This document shows positions 34,228 to 45,020 of a stretch of DNA of 64,000 bases, one piece after another. A program made the position numbers and the translations under genes. Source of the DNA: Cristatella mucedo (Eukaryota > Bryozoa > Phylactolaemata > Cristatellidae); NCBI GenBank assembly GCA_009760855.2, contig WPIO01000001.1:543001-607000 (forward strand), read 5' to 3'. The notes under the pieces were generated by a model that saw only the letters and a program-made list of their open reading frames with translations, did not search any database and was not told where the DNA came from. Numbering within the stretch: position 1 is the first letter of the stretch; each line of letters begins with the position of its first letter.

Positions 34228-35311
34228 TTTCTACAGCATTTTTTAAATCATCTCTTAGTTTTAATACTTCTCTATGTATTTCTTCTTGCGATTTACCTTG
34301 TGCATAAAGATTAGCTAACAGCATTGCGCTCTCTGCTTTATAATTACAGGTCTTTTTTCCTCCAATCGTACTACTTTCTACTTTTTTTATGTCTTCCTTT
34401 AACTCATCTGAATAGCTTACTCCTGATACTTCTACAAGTTGTTTTCCAGTTTTAAGATAATCTAATCTGTTTTTCACCTCTGAGTTTTGCACTTTGTCAC
34501 TCAAATCAATATCAATGTTTCTATCAAGTAATTCTATCATATTTTTTATGCATGTAATTGCATTCTTTAGTCATTCACTTTGTAAACCCAAAGCACTCAT
34601 TCGTTCCTCATGCGTATCCATTTTCGGCGCTTTAGCTGTATACATTGTTGTATCAATAATTTTCTTAATCAATCCTGCTACTGATACTGCTATTGAAACA
34701 CCTAAACCAATACCTCCAATAACAGAAGCTATACTTGCTATGAGAACTGGAATTGCAGGCAGAAATCCACCTGATCTTACTTCAAGAAAGTTCTTACTCC
34801 AAGCTTTTGTATCCAATTGTGAAGCATCCCAACTTACTTCCTCTCCGAATGTCTCTGAAAGAAATTTACTAGGATCTAAGTACCAACCAGATTTAGCTCT
34901 TTCAGCTTCTAGCAAAATCTCGTTTATGTAAAAGCCAACCTCTAAAGAAGCAACAATTTTTGACAGTCCTTTTTTTTCTGCAATTGATTTCCAGAAGACA
35001 TTGCCATACTTTCCAGAAGAAATATCATCTACGATCTCTTTTATAAATAAATCAAGATCTACAATTCCTGTTATTCCTGATAGAAATCCTCCAAGTGCTT
35101 TTGTAGCAGTTCCAATTACTTTGAATGCCTGCAAAACTTTTGGAACAATAGTTGCAATCTTGTTTGATGCGTGCAAACTAAGTTTTCTTGCAATCTTAGG
35201 GGCAACTTTTATAATTGCTTTTGATCCTAGTTCTGTTGCTGTTGTTGTTCCTGATAATACTTCTTTAGTTGTATCTAAGCCAGATTTCAGATTTTATTTA
35301 ATTTTTTCCAT
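34208..35311 (-). pseudogene. Membrane protein of the virion, two nonsense codons
   Basis: One frame of 367 codons from the ATG at 35,311, with a TAA at codon 6 and a TGA at 34,571-34,573. An Ala/Gly-rich hydrophobic stretch (ALGGFLSGITGIVDL) and a long one (VLIASIASVIGGIGLGVSIAVSVAGL) suggest membrane insertion. The C-terminal 110 residues are charged and helical. Function unknown; a Maverick inner-membrane or minor virion protein is possible from context. Confidence 0.5.
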
Positions 35312-35321
35312 ATATATAAGA

Positions 35322-36179
35322 ATGGATAATATTAGTAAGATTAATGGTAATATTTTTAGTGATCTTGATGCTAATGGAAATGGTATTACAAATATTGGTT
35401 TTCCAGTAAATGATGGAGACGCAATAAGATGAGATTATGCTCTTAATTCAAACTTCTTTAATACTGTTGCAACTAATGTTTCTGGAGAAATAGCTTCTGT
35501 TTCTAATTTATCTGACTTACTTCCAAAGAATAATGCAAAAATGCTATCTCATTTAAACTGTAAAAACATCACTGGTATATCTGGAAGATCTGCTGATGGA
35601 ACTGTCTATCAAGATTCTAGGCCTTACAAAGTAATAAACTATAGATTATTAAAAAGTATTTCTCAAGTTTTAAATGGTAACTCTAATAGTACTCTTGATC
35701 AAGGATCAAACAGAATTACCTCTTTGAAAAATTCAGAAGTTGTAACAAAACTATCTATTGATTCTTATAAATGTTCTACTTTGTATTTGAGGCTTACTGG
35801 TTTTACAAGTGCTTCAACTATTGCTCCGTTAAACATATTTAATATTATTGTAAATGGAATGGGAACAGAAAGTTCTACATTAAAAACAACTCCTGCAGAC
35901 ATTGCAGTTTTTAATCAGCAAGGAAATATAATTGGCTGTGCAACACCTTTAAAAACTTTTGTTGCTGGATCAGTAACAAACTATCAAACAGTATCTAGCA
36001 TACTCTGGTGTTCTAATACAACTGGAGTCTTTTTAGAGCTAACTAGTGATAACACTTATGGTGCATCTGGTACTCTCCTTTTAGTAGTAAATATTGATGG
36101 ATCATGCACTTATATGATTAATAATCTAACAGTTGCTAATAATATTACATATATTGATTTTATTATTACTATTGTATAG
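35322..36179 (+). pseudogene. Fibre-like protein B, one nonsense codon
   Basis: It starts at the ATG at 35,322, 11 bp from the divergent membrane-protein start and preceded by ATATAAGA. The N-terminus (NGNIFSDLDANGN, PVNDGDAIR) matches the start of fibre-like protein A (20.65-21.5 kb). A TGA at about 35,430 interrupts it where protein A has TKSYAD-like sequence. The C-terminal half is beta-rich (FVAGSVTNYQTVSSILW, GASGTLLLVVNIDGS), like a trimeric fibre head. Likely a surface fibre (inference). Confidence 0.6.
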
Positions 36180-36180
36180 A

Positions 36181-37003
36181 ATGTCTCTCGGTTATCGTAG
36201 AAAAGGATATAGCCAAAAAATTATATTCGTAAAACTGGAGATATTATGAATGGATCTTTAAATATGAACCAGAATCTAATACAAAATCTTGGAGATCCTA
36301 TGATTCTACAGATGATGTAAACAGAAAGTATATCGATACAAACTTTGTTACAAAAGTATCTAGAGGAACAACTGCTGATGGTGATCTTGACATGAATAAT
36401 CATAGACTGATAGATCTTGCAAATCCTGTTAGACCAAGTGATGCCACTACAAAAGCTTATGCTGATACGAAACTATCAAAAACTGGTGGGTATATTATAG
36501 GAGCTTTATATGTAAGAGGAGCATTAAATATTACTAGCTCTGAACTAAGTAACATTGCAACTATTGCATATATCGATTCAAATTTTGTAAAATATAATGC
36601 ACCATTGAATAAACCTTTGAATATGGATGGTAATCCAATTATTATAAAGGATGATCCTGTTAATCCAAATGATGGTTTAAATCTTGTTTATCTACTAAGA
36701 TCAGTTGGAAATGCTACAGCTATAAGTTTTAGTGGGCTTATGGATGGTTCACTAACTACTCAAATATATGACAAAACAGTTAATGGTAGATGGATTACTG
36801 ATATTGCAAATATTACAATTCAAAGAGGTCTATTTGTTATTGGAGTAACGTATGAAGTTGCTGGAATAACAAAAGTACTAATGCCACCACCATCAACACC
36901 AACACCACAGAGTGATCAGTTATATGGTAGCTATATGTTATATGCTAATAAAAAAAATAGTTGCTACTTCTACTTTTATATCAGGATCAGGATTGCTAGA
37001 TAA
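36181..37003 (+). pseudogene. Fibre-like protein C, frameshifted
   Basis: The ATG at 36,181 is preceded by TATAGA, one base after the stop of the previous gene. It is frameshifted near 36,215-36,300 and open from 36,392. It contains shaft repeats such as LDMNNHRLIDLANPV with DATTKAYADTK, then KPLNMDGNPIIIKDDPV. The C-terminal part has a Pro/Ser/Thr stretch (MPPPSTPTPQSD). It belongs to the same family as proteins A and B. Confidence 0.6.
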
Positions 37004-37039
37004 AGAAATAAATATTATTGTTTATATAGCAATAATATA

Positions 37040-37405
37040 ATGTTTAGCAGAAAAGATTTACAAATGCTGGGAACGTTGGTTATGAATGAAAATAGAATAG
37101 CAAATCTTGGAAGTAATATAGACTCGTTAAAAGCTGTTGGAAAATCATTTGCTGATGACAATTATTTAAGAAAAGATTCAGATCAGTTTACAAGAGGAAA
37201 CATCAGCAAACTCAAAAAAATATGTTAATGTAGCCAATCCAATTAATGGAAATGATATTGCAACAAAAGAGTACACTGATACTTAGGCAAATTATAGAGG
37301 TGATTTAATCACAACTAACGATTTAACAGTAGACGTGTTGGATATTAGTGGTGAAACAAATGTTGGCCTAAAAAAAGAAAAAAAGAAGAAAGAAAAAAGA
37401 AAATG
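37040..37405 (+). pseudogene. Fibre-like protein D, short and broken
   Basis: From the ATG at 37,040: MNENRIANLGSN and KSFADDNYL fit the shaft repeat. It shifts near 37,200 and carries a TAG near 37,284 after ATKEYTDT. It ends in a lysine-rich tail (KKEKKKKEKRK). It is the fourth fibre-like locus and adjacent to protein C. Confidence 0.5.
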
Positions 37406-37413
37406 ATGTTTCT

Positions 37414-37926
37414 ATGTTATACTTAGGTTATGGATTTGATAATAATTAATATACTTTTTGGGGTGTAGGTTCTTTGTTTTTTAATAAAATAGAAAATTTA
37501 GGAACTTATAATATTTCATCAGTCTTTCAGCAATATCTACCAGATGATAGTAGTGTCTATTTAGCTAGATTATCTGATATAAGTAAAGTACCAATCAGAT
37601 TCTCAAAGATAAAATTAGGGATAAAGAGTATTTATGAAATAAATCCTAAAGATATGCCTATCAATATAAGTATTTTTAGAGAAAACTATTCGCAATTGTC
37701 TGTCATAGAGAAACAAATAACTGAAAAATCAATTATATTAAAGGATGTAAACCTAACTAGAGCAAATTATATTGATGTTAAAATTAAACTTAATTTAAGT
37801 ATTAATAATTTATTAAAATTTGTAGTTATAAACTACTATCAAAAATCATACTCACCAAATTTCTTTGTTTCTAATTTTCTTAATATCACCTATTATGGGG
37901 TTGAAAATAATTATATGTTATTATGA
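37414..37926 (+). pseudogene. Unknown AT-rich gene, one early nonsense codon
   Basis: The ATG at 37,414 is in frame with a long open stretch to the TGA at 37,924-37,926, broken by a TAA near 37,447. It is beta-rich with many Ile/Asn (NISSVFQQYLPDDSSVYLAR), perhaps a fibre head. Its stop overlaps the next ATG (ATGA). Confidence 0.4.
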
Positions 37927-38478
37927 AGAGATTATATAACAAATTCGATATTTCTTATAATAATAATATATCAATAACTATCAATTTTTCTGTTCTAGCC
38001 TATAATAATCTTATTACTCCAAGTAATTCAGATGTTATTGAAATTAATTTTGCTAGTGTTTTTACGAGGCCATATTACGACTACATTACTTATACTTAAA
38101 CTCTCCAATCTAAACTTTCTTTAATAAACTCTGTTGGTATACTACATTATTTTCCTGTTACTTGTTTTGTTAACTCTATTTTTTTAGAGTATGCTTCTGA
38201 TTTAAGACTATTTATTTTATCTATTTTTAAATCTTTGAGAAACTTTGAAAAGATTGATCCATCTCTAACTTTTGTAAATATATATGTCATTTCTTTTTCT
38301 GAATGACTTACTCTTAAAGCTTTGTATTATAAAACTAATTTTAGTGCTTCTAATAGTTTACTTCTGATATCTTCAATTTTTCCTATTAGATATGAGCAAA
38401 TTGTTATATTAGTAAACTGTTGACCTTATGCTACTGTTAGACAATCTTTACTTCTAGTTTATACATTCATTTCTATAT
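37923..38478 (+). pseudogene. Unknown gene with three in-frame stops
   Basis: The ATG overlaps the previous stop. The first 58 codons end in TAA at 38,097-38,099. The same frame continues through two TGAs (about 38,305 and 38,420) to a stop at about 38,478, about 185 codons in all. Ser/Leu/Ile-rich. I recognise no family. It converges with the minus-strand gene starting at 38,993. Confidence 0.35.
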
Positions 38479-38489
38479 AAATAAGTTAA

Positions 38490-38993
38490 TTATAAAGGGA
38501 TTGTAGGAATTGTATTAAAACCTGGATCAGCTAAAGCCGCAAGTGTTGCCTTTTGTCTGGCACTTGTTCCATCAGAGATATCAGGTAGAATTGCATAACA
38601 TTCATCCTTAACAATTCCAGTGATATCTGGTTTAATTCCTGCAACGCCTGATATAACTGTTGAAAGTGTTGGTAGCTGACTACTAATCCATGTAGTATAA
38701 CTAGAAATTTCTCCAGGTGTATCAAGAAGAGTATCAATTTTCGATCTAACTATTGCTTCAAGATCAGTTGTTATACTTGCCATTCCAGAATCGATTACCT
38801 TTTGTGCTTCAATATCGCACTCATCAATATAAAAAATTTTAACAGACGTATCTGTCATAATTGAGATATCTGAGTCGAGTGTTTGTTGATCGTAAGCAGT
38901 CATTCTAGACTTTACAGGGTAGTCAACATATGCTTTAAGCAGAGTTGCAGATGTAGCAAGATTAGGATCAGATACTTCATTTGCTGCCGACAT
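38490..38993 (-). CDS. Unknown 167-residue Maverick protein
   Basis: An intact ORF. The start is preceded by TATAGGAAA. Thr/Ser/Asp-rich, with an Ala-rich N-terminus (MSAANEVSDPNLATSATLLK) and YCxx-free sequence. No signal peptide or domain recognised. It is the first of a run of small minus-strand ORFs downstream of the polymerase. Confidence 0.55.
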   Translation of the reverse strand: MSAANEVSDPNLATSATLLKAYVDYPVKSRMTAYDQQTLDSDISIMTDTSVKIFYIDECDIEAQKVIDSGMASITTDLEAIVRSKIDTLLDTPGEISSYTTWISSQLPTLSTVISGVAGIKPDITGIVKDECYAILPDISDGTSARQKATLAALADPGFNTIPTIPL

Positions 38994-39024
38994 TTTCCTA
39001 TACTATTATAAAAAATATACAAAA

Positions 39025-39300
39025 TTAATTAATCTGAACACCCTGTTTAGCTTTTGGAGTTTTTGATTTCTGTTTTGCTTCTATCAGCATTTCATTTATT
39101 TTACTTCTACATTCCATTAGTGTATCACATGTATCACAAATCTCAACTAGAACACTAATATACGAACTATCTAAATCAGGAATAAGTGTATCAAGTGAAT
39201 GCTTGACAATTCTTTGATCAACTTTCTTTAATTTTTGTAGACAAATTTTAAGAGCCATATCTCTTGATTGTTCACAACTAAGAATTCTTGAAACATCCGT
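39025..39300 (-). CDS. Unknown small helical protein; possible lost start codon
   Basis: Open from the ATG at 39,258 for 77 residues (MALKICLQKLKKVDQR). The frame extends 14 codons upstream to an ACG at 39,298-39,300 that is preceded by TATATAGA, exactly where other genes here have ATG. The original start may therefore have been ATG and mutated. Helical, Lys-rich C-terminus (KQKSKTPKAKQG). Function unknown. Confidence 0.45.
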   Translation of the reverse strand, partial: TDVSRILSCEQSRDMALKICLQKLKKVDQRIVKHSLDTLIPDLDSSYISVLVEICDTCDTLMECRSKINEMLIEAKQKSKTPKAKQGVQIN

Positions 39301-39320
39301 TCTATATAAATATAAATTTT

Positions 39321-39533
39321 TTATAGTTCATCTTCTTCATTTACGTAATCTACACCTTCTTCAAAACATAATGCATGTTCATAGCCCTCATTAGGATCGT
39401 ATTCACCTTCATCACTACTGTATTCTTCAGACTCTTCATCTTCTGGATTGTAATCACTATCATATTCACTTTCAGTTTCAACATTTTCGCTTTCAATTTC
39501 AACTTTTTCACTTTCAATTTTAACTTTTTCCAT
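39321..39533 (-). CDS. Very acidic 70-residue protein
   Basis: The ATG is preceded by TTATAGAA. It opens with alternating charged repeats of the type KVxIESE (three units), then a nearly continuous Asp/Glu/Tyr/Ser stretch. Acidic tails like this occur in viral core or chaperone-like proteins, but no function can be assigned. Confidence 0.5.
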   Translation of the reverse strand: MEKVKIESEKVEIESENVETESEYDSDYNPEDEESEEYSSDEGEYDPNEGYEHALCFEEGVDYVNEEDEL

Positions 39534-39557
39534 TTCTATAATAATGAATTTTATTTT

Positions 39558-39723
39558 TTAATATAAATTTATTCCTGCCATCTCAAAAATTAACTCTTTT
39601 TCTGCTCTGTCATACTCCATTTCTATTTGTAATTCGTATAACTCTTTTGTTGTTTCTCGAATATCATGTTCAACTTTTACTTTTTCTTCAGGTTCAATGA
39701 TTTCTTCACTCTTTCGTTTTGGC
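39558..39723 (-). CDS. Small charged ORF after the polymerase
   Basis: An ATG at 39,723, overlapping the polymerase end by about 18 bp, gives 54 residues: MPKRKSEEIIEPEEKV, then a helical charged segment. The start follows ATTAATATAT. Unknown function. Confidence 0.4.
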
Positions 39724-42700
39724 ATATATATTAATAGCACCAATATTGCAAGTATTACATCGTCCTGGATTTAGATTGTTACTCAATGCATCAGCAATTC
39801 TATAGTGACCATAAGCATAACTGCAGATTCCACAGTCTAACCAGTATCGTTTTGAATCAAAGGCAGATAGTGCTACTTTCTTTTGTTTAATTGTATACAT
39901 TACATGCTTTCCACTTCTAATCAATGATTGTTCACATTTCTTGTCTACCTTTTTATCTAAGCAGTTTTTAAAGTCTTCATGTTTCAAGTGCTTATCAACA
40001 ACATTTTTGTTAAAACCTTTAGCTTTTTTAGATTGTCCTATTTGTTCTTTCTCCTTATCAAGCATTTCGTTCATCTCATAAACTTTTTCAACTATTCCTA
40101 ATGATTTTCCTTTATCATCAAGTACTTCTTTATCAGTATAAATAGTATAAGAGTAAAGTTTTGGTCTTAGAAAAACACATTCATCTAATATTGCTGCTTT
40201 TACCTTATCAGTTATCTCAACTTTAAATTTGCCAACAACTTTACTATTTCCTTTTATAATACTTTTTGCTTTATCATCATTCCAAAAAGGATAGTCATCC
40301 GGAAAAGTATTTAGATCTAATGATTCTGGGTAATCGATAAAGTCTTTATAAACATTCTCAGTAAATATCTCCATGACGAGTGAATCAGTATCAGTATACA
40401 TCAAGTTTATTTTTGATCCATATCTTTTTTTCATTGTTGGATAAAAGAATTTCTGCATCAATACTTTAGATAAATCAAGTATGCAAAATCCAACATAAAT
40501 AGGTTTGTTTAAAGTTATAGATTCCTTACTACTTTATATGCAGATAATGTTATTAGTTAATATCTTTCTATCTACAAATCTTGGACTTCTATAGATTTTA
40601 TTCATCTTAGCCAGCTCTTCATCTACATTTTCATTAAGTAACTCAACATTCTTTCTATCTCTAACATTTTCCATTGTCTTACCAAAGAATGAATTATTTA
40701 ATAACTTGAAGAAATCCTTTTCAAAATCATTAGCTGCTTTACCTCTAAGTTTTGTATTGTTATCAATGTATGACTCTAGCCAATTGGACTGATCAAACTC
40801 TAATACTCTGCGAATATGTGTCAACTCATATCCTAATTCAATACAATTCTTAATATTAAGGTAATGAATAACATACTTTTGTTTTGGCTCCAAATCTAAT
40901 ATCAGCTTTTCGACTGGATCGTTTCCTCTATTAAAAGAGTTTTGATACTCTTTTTATTCTTCTTTATCTGCTTGTTTTCAGGAAGTAAAGAATAGTCAGA
41001 AAATAAATCATGTTTATCTTTTGGACAATGTATATCAACTTCAAGAACATAACCTTTATTTGATGAAGGTTTAATTTTTTTAACTGTATCGTTTTTATTT
41101 TTATTCCATGACTTTATTTTTTGACTTGATAAGAAATTAAACCCTCCAGTTGGTAGAAATTGTTTCATAGCCCAGCCATAAAGATTTGTAGCATCAAAAT
41201 ATAATAAGTATGACTTCAACTTATCTGGATTGAAATTGCTACATCTACTATTATTTGCTTTGGCTTTACGTTTTGATACTTGCGTCATCCTTCCACGAAT
41301 TCCTTTTTCAAAGAATAGATGCATATCTGGATGAGTTAGCAACTCAAGAACAACTCCTATATATTTTAATCCTGCTGTCCAAGTTAATTGTCGAGTTTTT
41401 ATAAGCTTTGCAGGATCTATCTGACAATATGTAATTATTAGATCACGAAATCTCTCTAAAACATCTGCTGGTGCTAGAACATCAATCGTTAAATATAAAT
41501 CGTGGTATTCTCTTAATGTTTTTATTTCAAAAGCATTCAAACTTTCTTTGCGTGAGCATAATCTTCTTCTGAGATATGACCACTAATGCTTGAATAAAAC
41601 TTCTCAATTGGTGGTAAACTTGTCTCATCAAATCTAGCAAAAGAATCCATGTGCTCATATGGATAAATATCTTTTTTTGTTAATAATGACATCTTGGTAT
41701 CATCAATGTTTTCAAAGCTTTAAAGTCTCATTATATCAAATTTATCATTTGCTTTAGACAAATTGTTTACCAATTTATGAAGTGGATTTTGTAATAATTG
41801 ATATGAATCTCTAAAACAAAGATTTCCAAAACTTATTGGTAAAAACTTCTCTTTGTTATTGGCAATTACTTGTTTCTTATCCTTATCACAATTAAGCGCT
41901 CTAACAATCAGATGTGAGTCGTATCCTCTTAGATTATGAATATAAACAGGAAGTTAAAAAATTTTTGGACAAATTCTTAGTTTTTTGTTGCATACATCAT
42001 GCGCTGTGCCTCTATATTTTCCAGTAAGGTGACAATGATCAAGAATTGTTTGATCTTCAGTTAAACATTTTCCACAAATCCAACGAACAGATGCATTATT
42101 GTAATTTTCTTTTTCTTCTTCTGGCATATTTTCTCGATCATAAACTTTATTTTTTTCAAGTACTACTTTTAGATTCTCTATATGTATTTCACAATCTTTC
42201 TTTAAAGACAAAATTAATTCCTTAACACAGTCAGCGGCGAAAGTTTGTTTATATTCTGTTACAATCTTTCCTTCATGATTTACAATTACATAGCCAGCAG
42301 AGCATGGTTTATGTTGATTTACAGATCCTTTCACTGATTCTTCTGGTTTATCAATTGTTCCTAGTAAACATTCAAAGTCTGCATATGCTGTTAATGGTGA
42401 TTTAATCATTTTGTCAAAATCTCTAAACATAACTAAATCTCCTGTGCCATCTTTTCTTTTATTAGCTATTGGTATTTTTATTCTTGAAGTTCCACAATTC
42501 TCTGAATTACAATCTGTAACATGTTTATCCAACTTTTATTTTTCATGAAATCTTGAAAGACATCTTTTGCAAAATAATCTTGTTCTACCACTATCTTTAT
42601 CTGTTCTACAAAGAGCATTACAATTTGTTACTAGTACATAGTTAGATCTTCCTCTATAAGAATAAAGAAGCAAATCTATATGCTTTTCACCTTCCTCTGA

Positions 42701-43735
42701 ACAAACAGGTAATGGATAAACTGAGTTGTTATACTTGTAAACATTTATTGAAACAATGAATAACTTTGCAAGTTTTGGAATATCTTCTACTCTAAGTGGT
42801 ACGTTACCATTCACCATAAACTGATTTCTTGAATCTTTATCATCTATAGGAAAGAATAAATGTTTTATTAGAGGTAGTATATCAGAATATTTCTCAAGCA
42901 TTATTTGTCTTAAATCCTGAATTGCTTCTGGATGATTCTCTCTAGGATGTAATGCTTTCAGAACACATCACAATGCACAAAAATTGTCATCTGTATTTTT
43001 TATATTTAGAACACATCTCCTATTTCTTAACTTGATTGGTAATTCACAATACGAGCATCCAATTTGTGGAATAAAGACTGTAAACTTTGCAAATGCATTA
43101 GATATGCCAACAATTCTACAAGAAGAACCACCCTCATTCCATTCATCTACATTTTTATTAATCTTTGAAAAATATTTGTCAATTATTGAATTAAAATGAG
43201 AAACTCTACTTAATGCTATTGGGGAAAGACCAACAATTGGAGCATAGATAATATCTTTCTTAGCATTTTCTATTTTTAATTGCAGAAGAAGACTCATTTT
43301 TACATTACCATATTGGCTAGTGATATCTTTCATAACATTTATTATTCCAGGAGATATTTTTTCTTAAATACTTCTAAATCTGCATCTTCAACCTCAAACC
43401 CATCGTACTCATAATTTATTAAACTACCACTAGTACTCTTTCTACCTAAAAACCATCCACTAGTATCAATCTTACAAAAACGTTTTGCTTCTTTATAAAA
43501 ACCGTTTTTACTTTCTGATTTTTTGGTTTAATTATTTTATTAGAAGAAAGACGTTCAATCAATTCTTTTATATCAACTGCAGAAACTAGATAATGAACAA
43601 TTCTAGTTGACTTGCCATACTTCTTAGTAAAAGAAGGTTTAACATTAAAACGCTGCTCATAAGAAAATACTAATCTTTTTGCATGTTCATTGAATAATTC
43701 TCCCTCACGCCGTAAAAATAAATTTATTTCAGACA
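39706..43735 (-). pseudogene. Protein-primed family B DNA polymerase, multiply broken
   Basis: The Maverick replicative polymerase, which starts synthesis from a protein bound to the DNA ends. The first ATG is near 43,735, preceded by TATAAG. In order along the minus strand: an N-terminal domain with RCVLNIKNTDD; a zinc-knuckle-like CKRCLSRFHEK and later CGKCL; exonuclease motif I AYADFECL; exonuclease III-like YHDLYLTIDVL; polymerase A-type YFDATNLYGWAM; B-type NNSFFGKTMEN; and C-type MYTDTDSLVM. Breaks include TGA at 42,968-42,970, TAA at 42,533-42,535, TAA at 41,954-41,956, others near 41,710 and 43,450, and a frameshift near 40,910. Total length of roughly 1,300 codons fits the family. 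All catalytic motifs survive, so decay may be recent. Confidence 0.9.
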
Positions 43736-43800
43736 TCTTATAACATATAAATATTTTTCTTAAATCAAATTTAGAAACTCTGAAAAAAAATTTACTATAA

Positions 43801-44010
43801 TATATAACAACTAAATTTTTGGAATATAGTCTGTTTTCCATTTCGCCGAAGCAACATCCGTTGGATTAGGATTTGATTTTTTTTTCGGTAACTGACACTC
43901 AGGAGGGCCACTTCAAAAGGAGACCGAGCGCCAGCGAGGTCGAATTTTGGAGTGTGCTCGAGTGAGGGTCATGGTGCCAAATAGAACAATCACATACCAC
44001 TCTTCGAAGC
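43801..44010. repeat. Maverick right terminal inverted repeat
   Basis: Inverted match to 17,978-18,190, with the same blocks in reverse complement ('ggccacttcaaaaggagacc', 'attttggagtgtgctc', 'gtgagggtca'). The base composition changes here from AT-rich to mixed, marking the element edge. Confidence 0.85.
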
Positions 44011-44889
44011 TGAATGCGACCTGCACGAATGCAGCTTGGACAATCCAGGTGGAGGCTAATGATTGTCATCGACCCACTTCCACAGATCACTTGCATCATC
44101 GCCATTGAACGACCAAGCCGAGGAGTTGAATCAGCGACGACTGCAGCCAATGGATCAGACAGCAGCCCAGTGGGCTCCCGGATGAGCTAGCCCCATCAGA
44201 AGCCAACTCGTTATTATTGATGGACTGTTCATGTGCTGTGTAGCGCGAGCCATTAAGAGCGAATCGAGTCATGGATTCGAGTCCTGCAGTGGTCAATTCA
44301 TGCCACCGAAATGAAGGCCTGGCATGCAGCTGTCATCCACCAACCTATCTCTGATTGGCTGCTGCATGTAGCTTAGGTACGTGCCGGCTGGAAAGTGATT
44401 CGGTCCACTAACCCGGCGTTGATGAGCCGTGGCTAATCAGCCGAGGCCGGGCGAGTGGGCCGGGATGTCACAGCATCAAACGTATATTCATAACCGAAAG
44501 CGGGCCGATAGCCGCTTAGGTTTTTCCACCGTCAATATAAATGAGGTTCTTGAATCAGCCGACCTCGAATCTTTTGTTTTGTACTCATGCGACACATATC
44601 TACAAATGTCGTCTGCAGCACGAAATGAACTCGCGTGCCAGCTCTTCGGAAGTACCTTTCCTGTAGCTTCTAGGTCGTTTGTCGAGACGCTTGAGGCGGG
44701 TCGCATCCAGCCTCCGCTTTTATGCAGCCGCTTAGCTACTTTGCAGTAACCCGTTGCAGAAGTTCGAAGGCGAGCAGACTTAATGGAGTGGCATTTGCCT
44801 CCCAGCCTCTAAGGGACTAAAGGAATTTTTACAAACAGAGCTTTTTAATGGCTGCAGTTGGGGTTGGAGTATTCGGCTCTCGTCTTGCG
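44011..44889 (+). other. Flank of the Maverick; one unrecognised ORF
   Basis: An ORF at 44,429-44,749 (106 residues, ending QPPLLCSRLATLQ) has no recognisable motif. It could be part of a retroelement or chance. At about 44,190-44,310 a diverged SINE-like patch has 'ggattcgagtcctgcagtgg', similar to the SINE B-box region, but the head is too poor to be sure. Nothing else is recognised. Confidence 0.4.
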
Positions 44890-44957
44890 GCTATAATAAT
44901 AATAATAATAATACACTTGAAATGGCGCCCTCAGAGAACTCAATCTCTTTGTAGGTT
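44890..44957 (-). repeat. LINE 3' tail copy
   Basis: It starts with an AAT run (44,890-44,911) and reads, on the minus strand, the tail 'caaagagattgagttctctgagggcgcc'. It is a very short 5'-truncated copy next to the GC-rich repeat. Confidence 0.7.
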
Positions 44958-45020
44958 CCAAAGGCTCGGCAGAGTAGGCGTGGCCTGCTGCTTACCGAGC
45001 TGCATCACCTACTGCCTAAT

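Larger units (their letters stand above)
17978..44010. mobile_element. Endogenous Maverick/Polinton virus, ~26 kb, degraded
   Basis: The element is bounded by inverted repeats of about 210 bp. It is sharply AT-richer than both flanks and holds the core Maverick set: retroviral-like integrase, protein-primed DNA polymerase B, packaging ATPase, adenain-like protease and major capsid protein. It also has a phospholipase A2 domain protein, a YqaJ-type nuclease, fibre-like proteins and several small unknown ORFs. Integrase sits at the left end and the polymerase at the right, as is usual. Without the internal LINE (~3.4 kb) the element is about 22.6 kb, within the usual Maverick range. The expected 6 bp target duplication was not found. 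Many genes have stops, so this copy cannot make a virus on its own. Confidence 0.93.

Noticed and set aside
19331-43735. Stop-codon reassignment to explain in-frame stops in the Maverick
   Set aside because: All three stop codons occur inside recognisable genes, true gene ends use the same codons, and frameshifts are also present. Ordinary decay explains it.
17978-44010. A virophage or giant-virus fragment instead of a Maverick
   Set aside because: The combination of terminal inverted repeats, retroviral-like integrase, protein-primed polymerase B, adenain-like protease and chromosomal flanks is the Maverick/Polinton definition.
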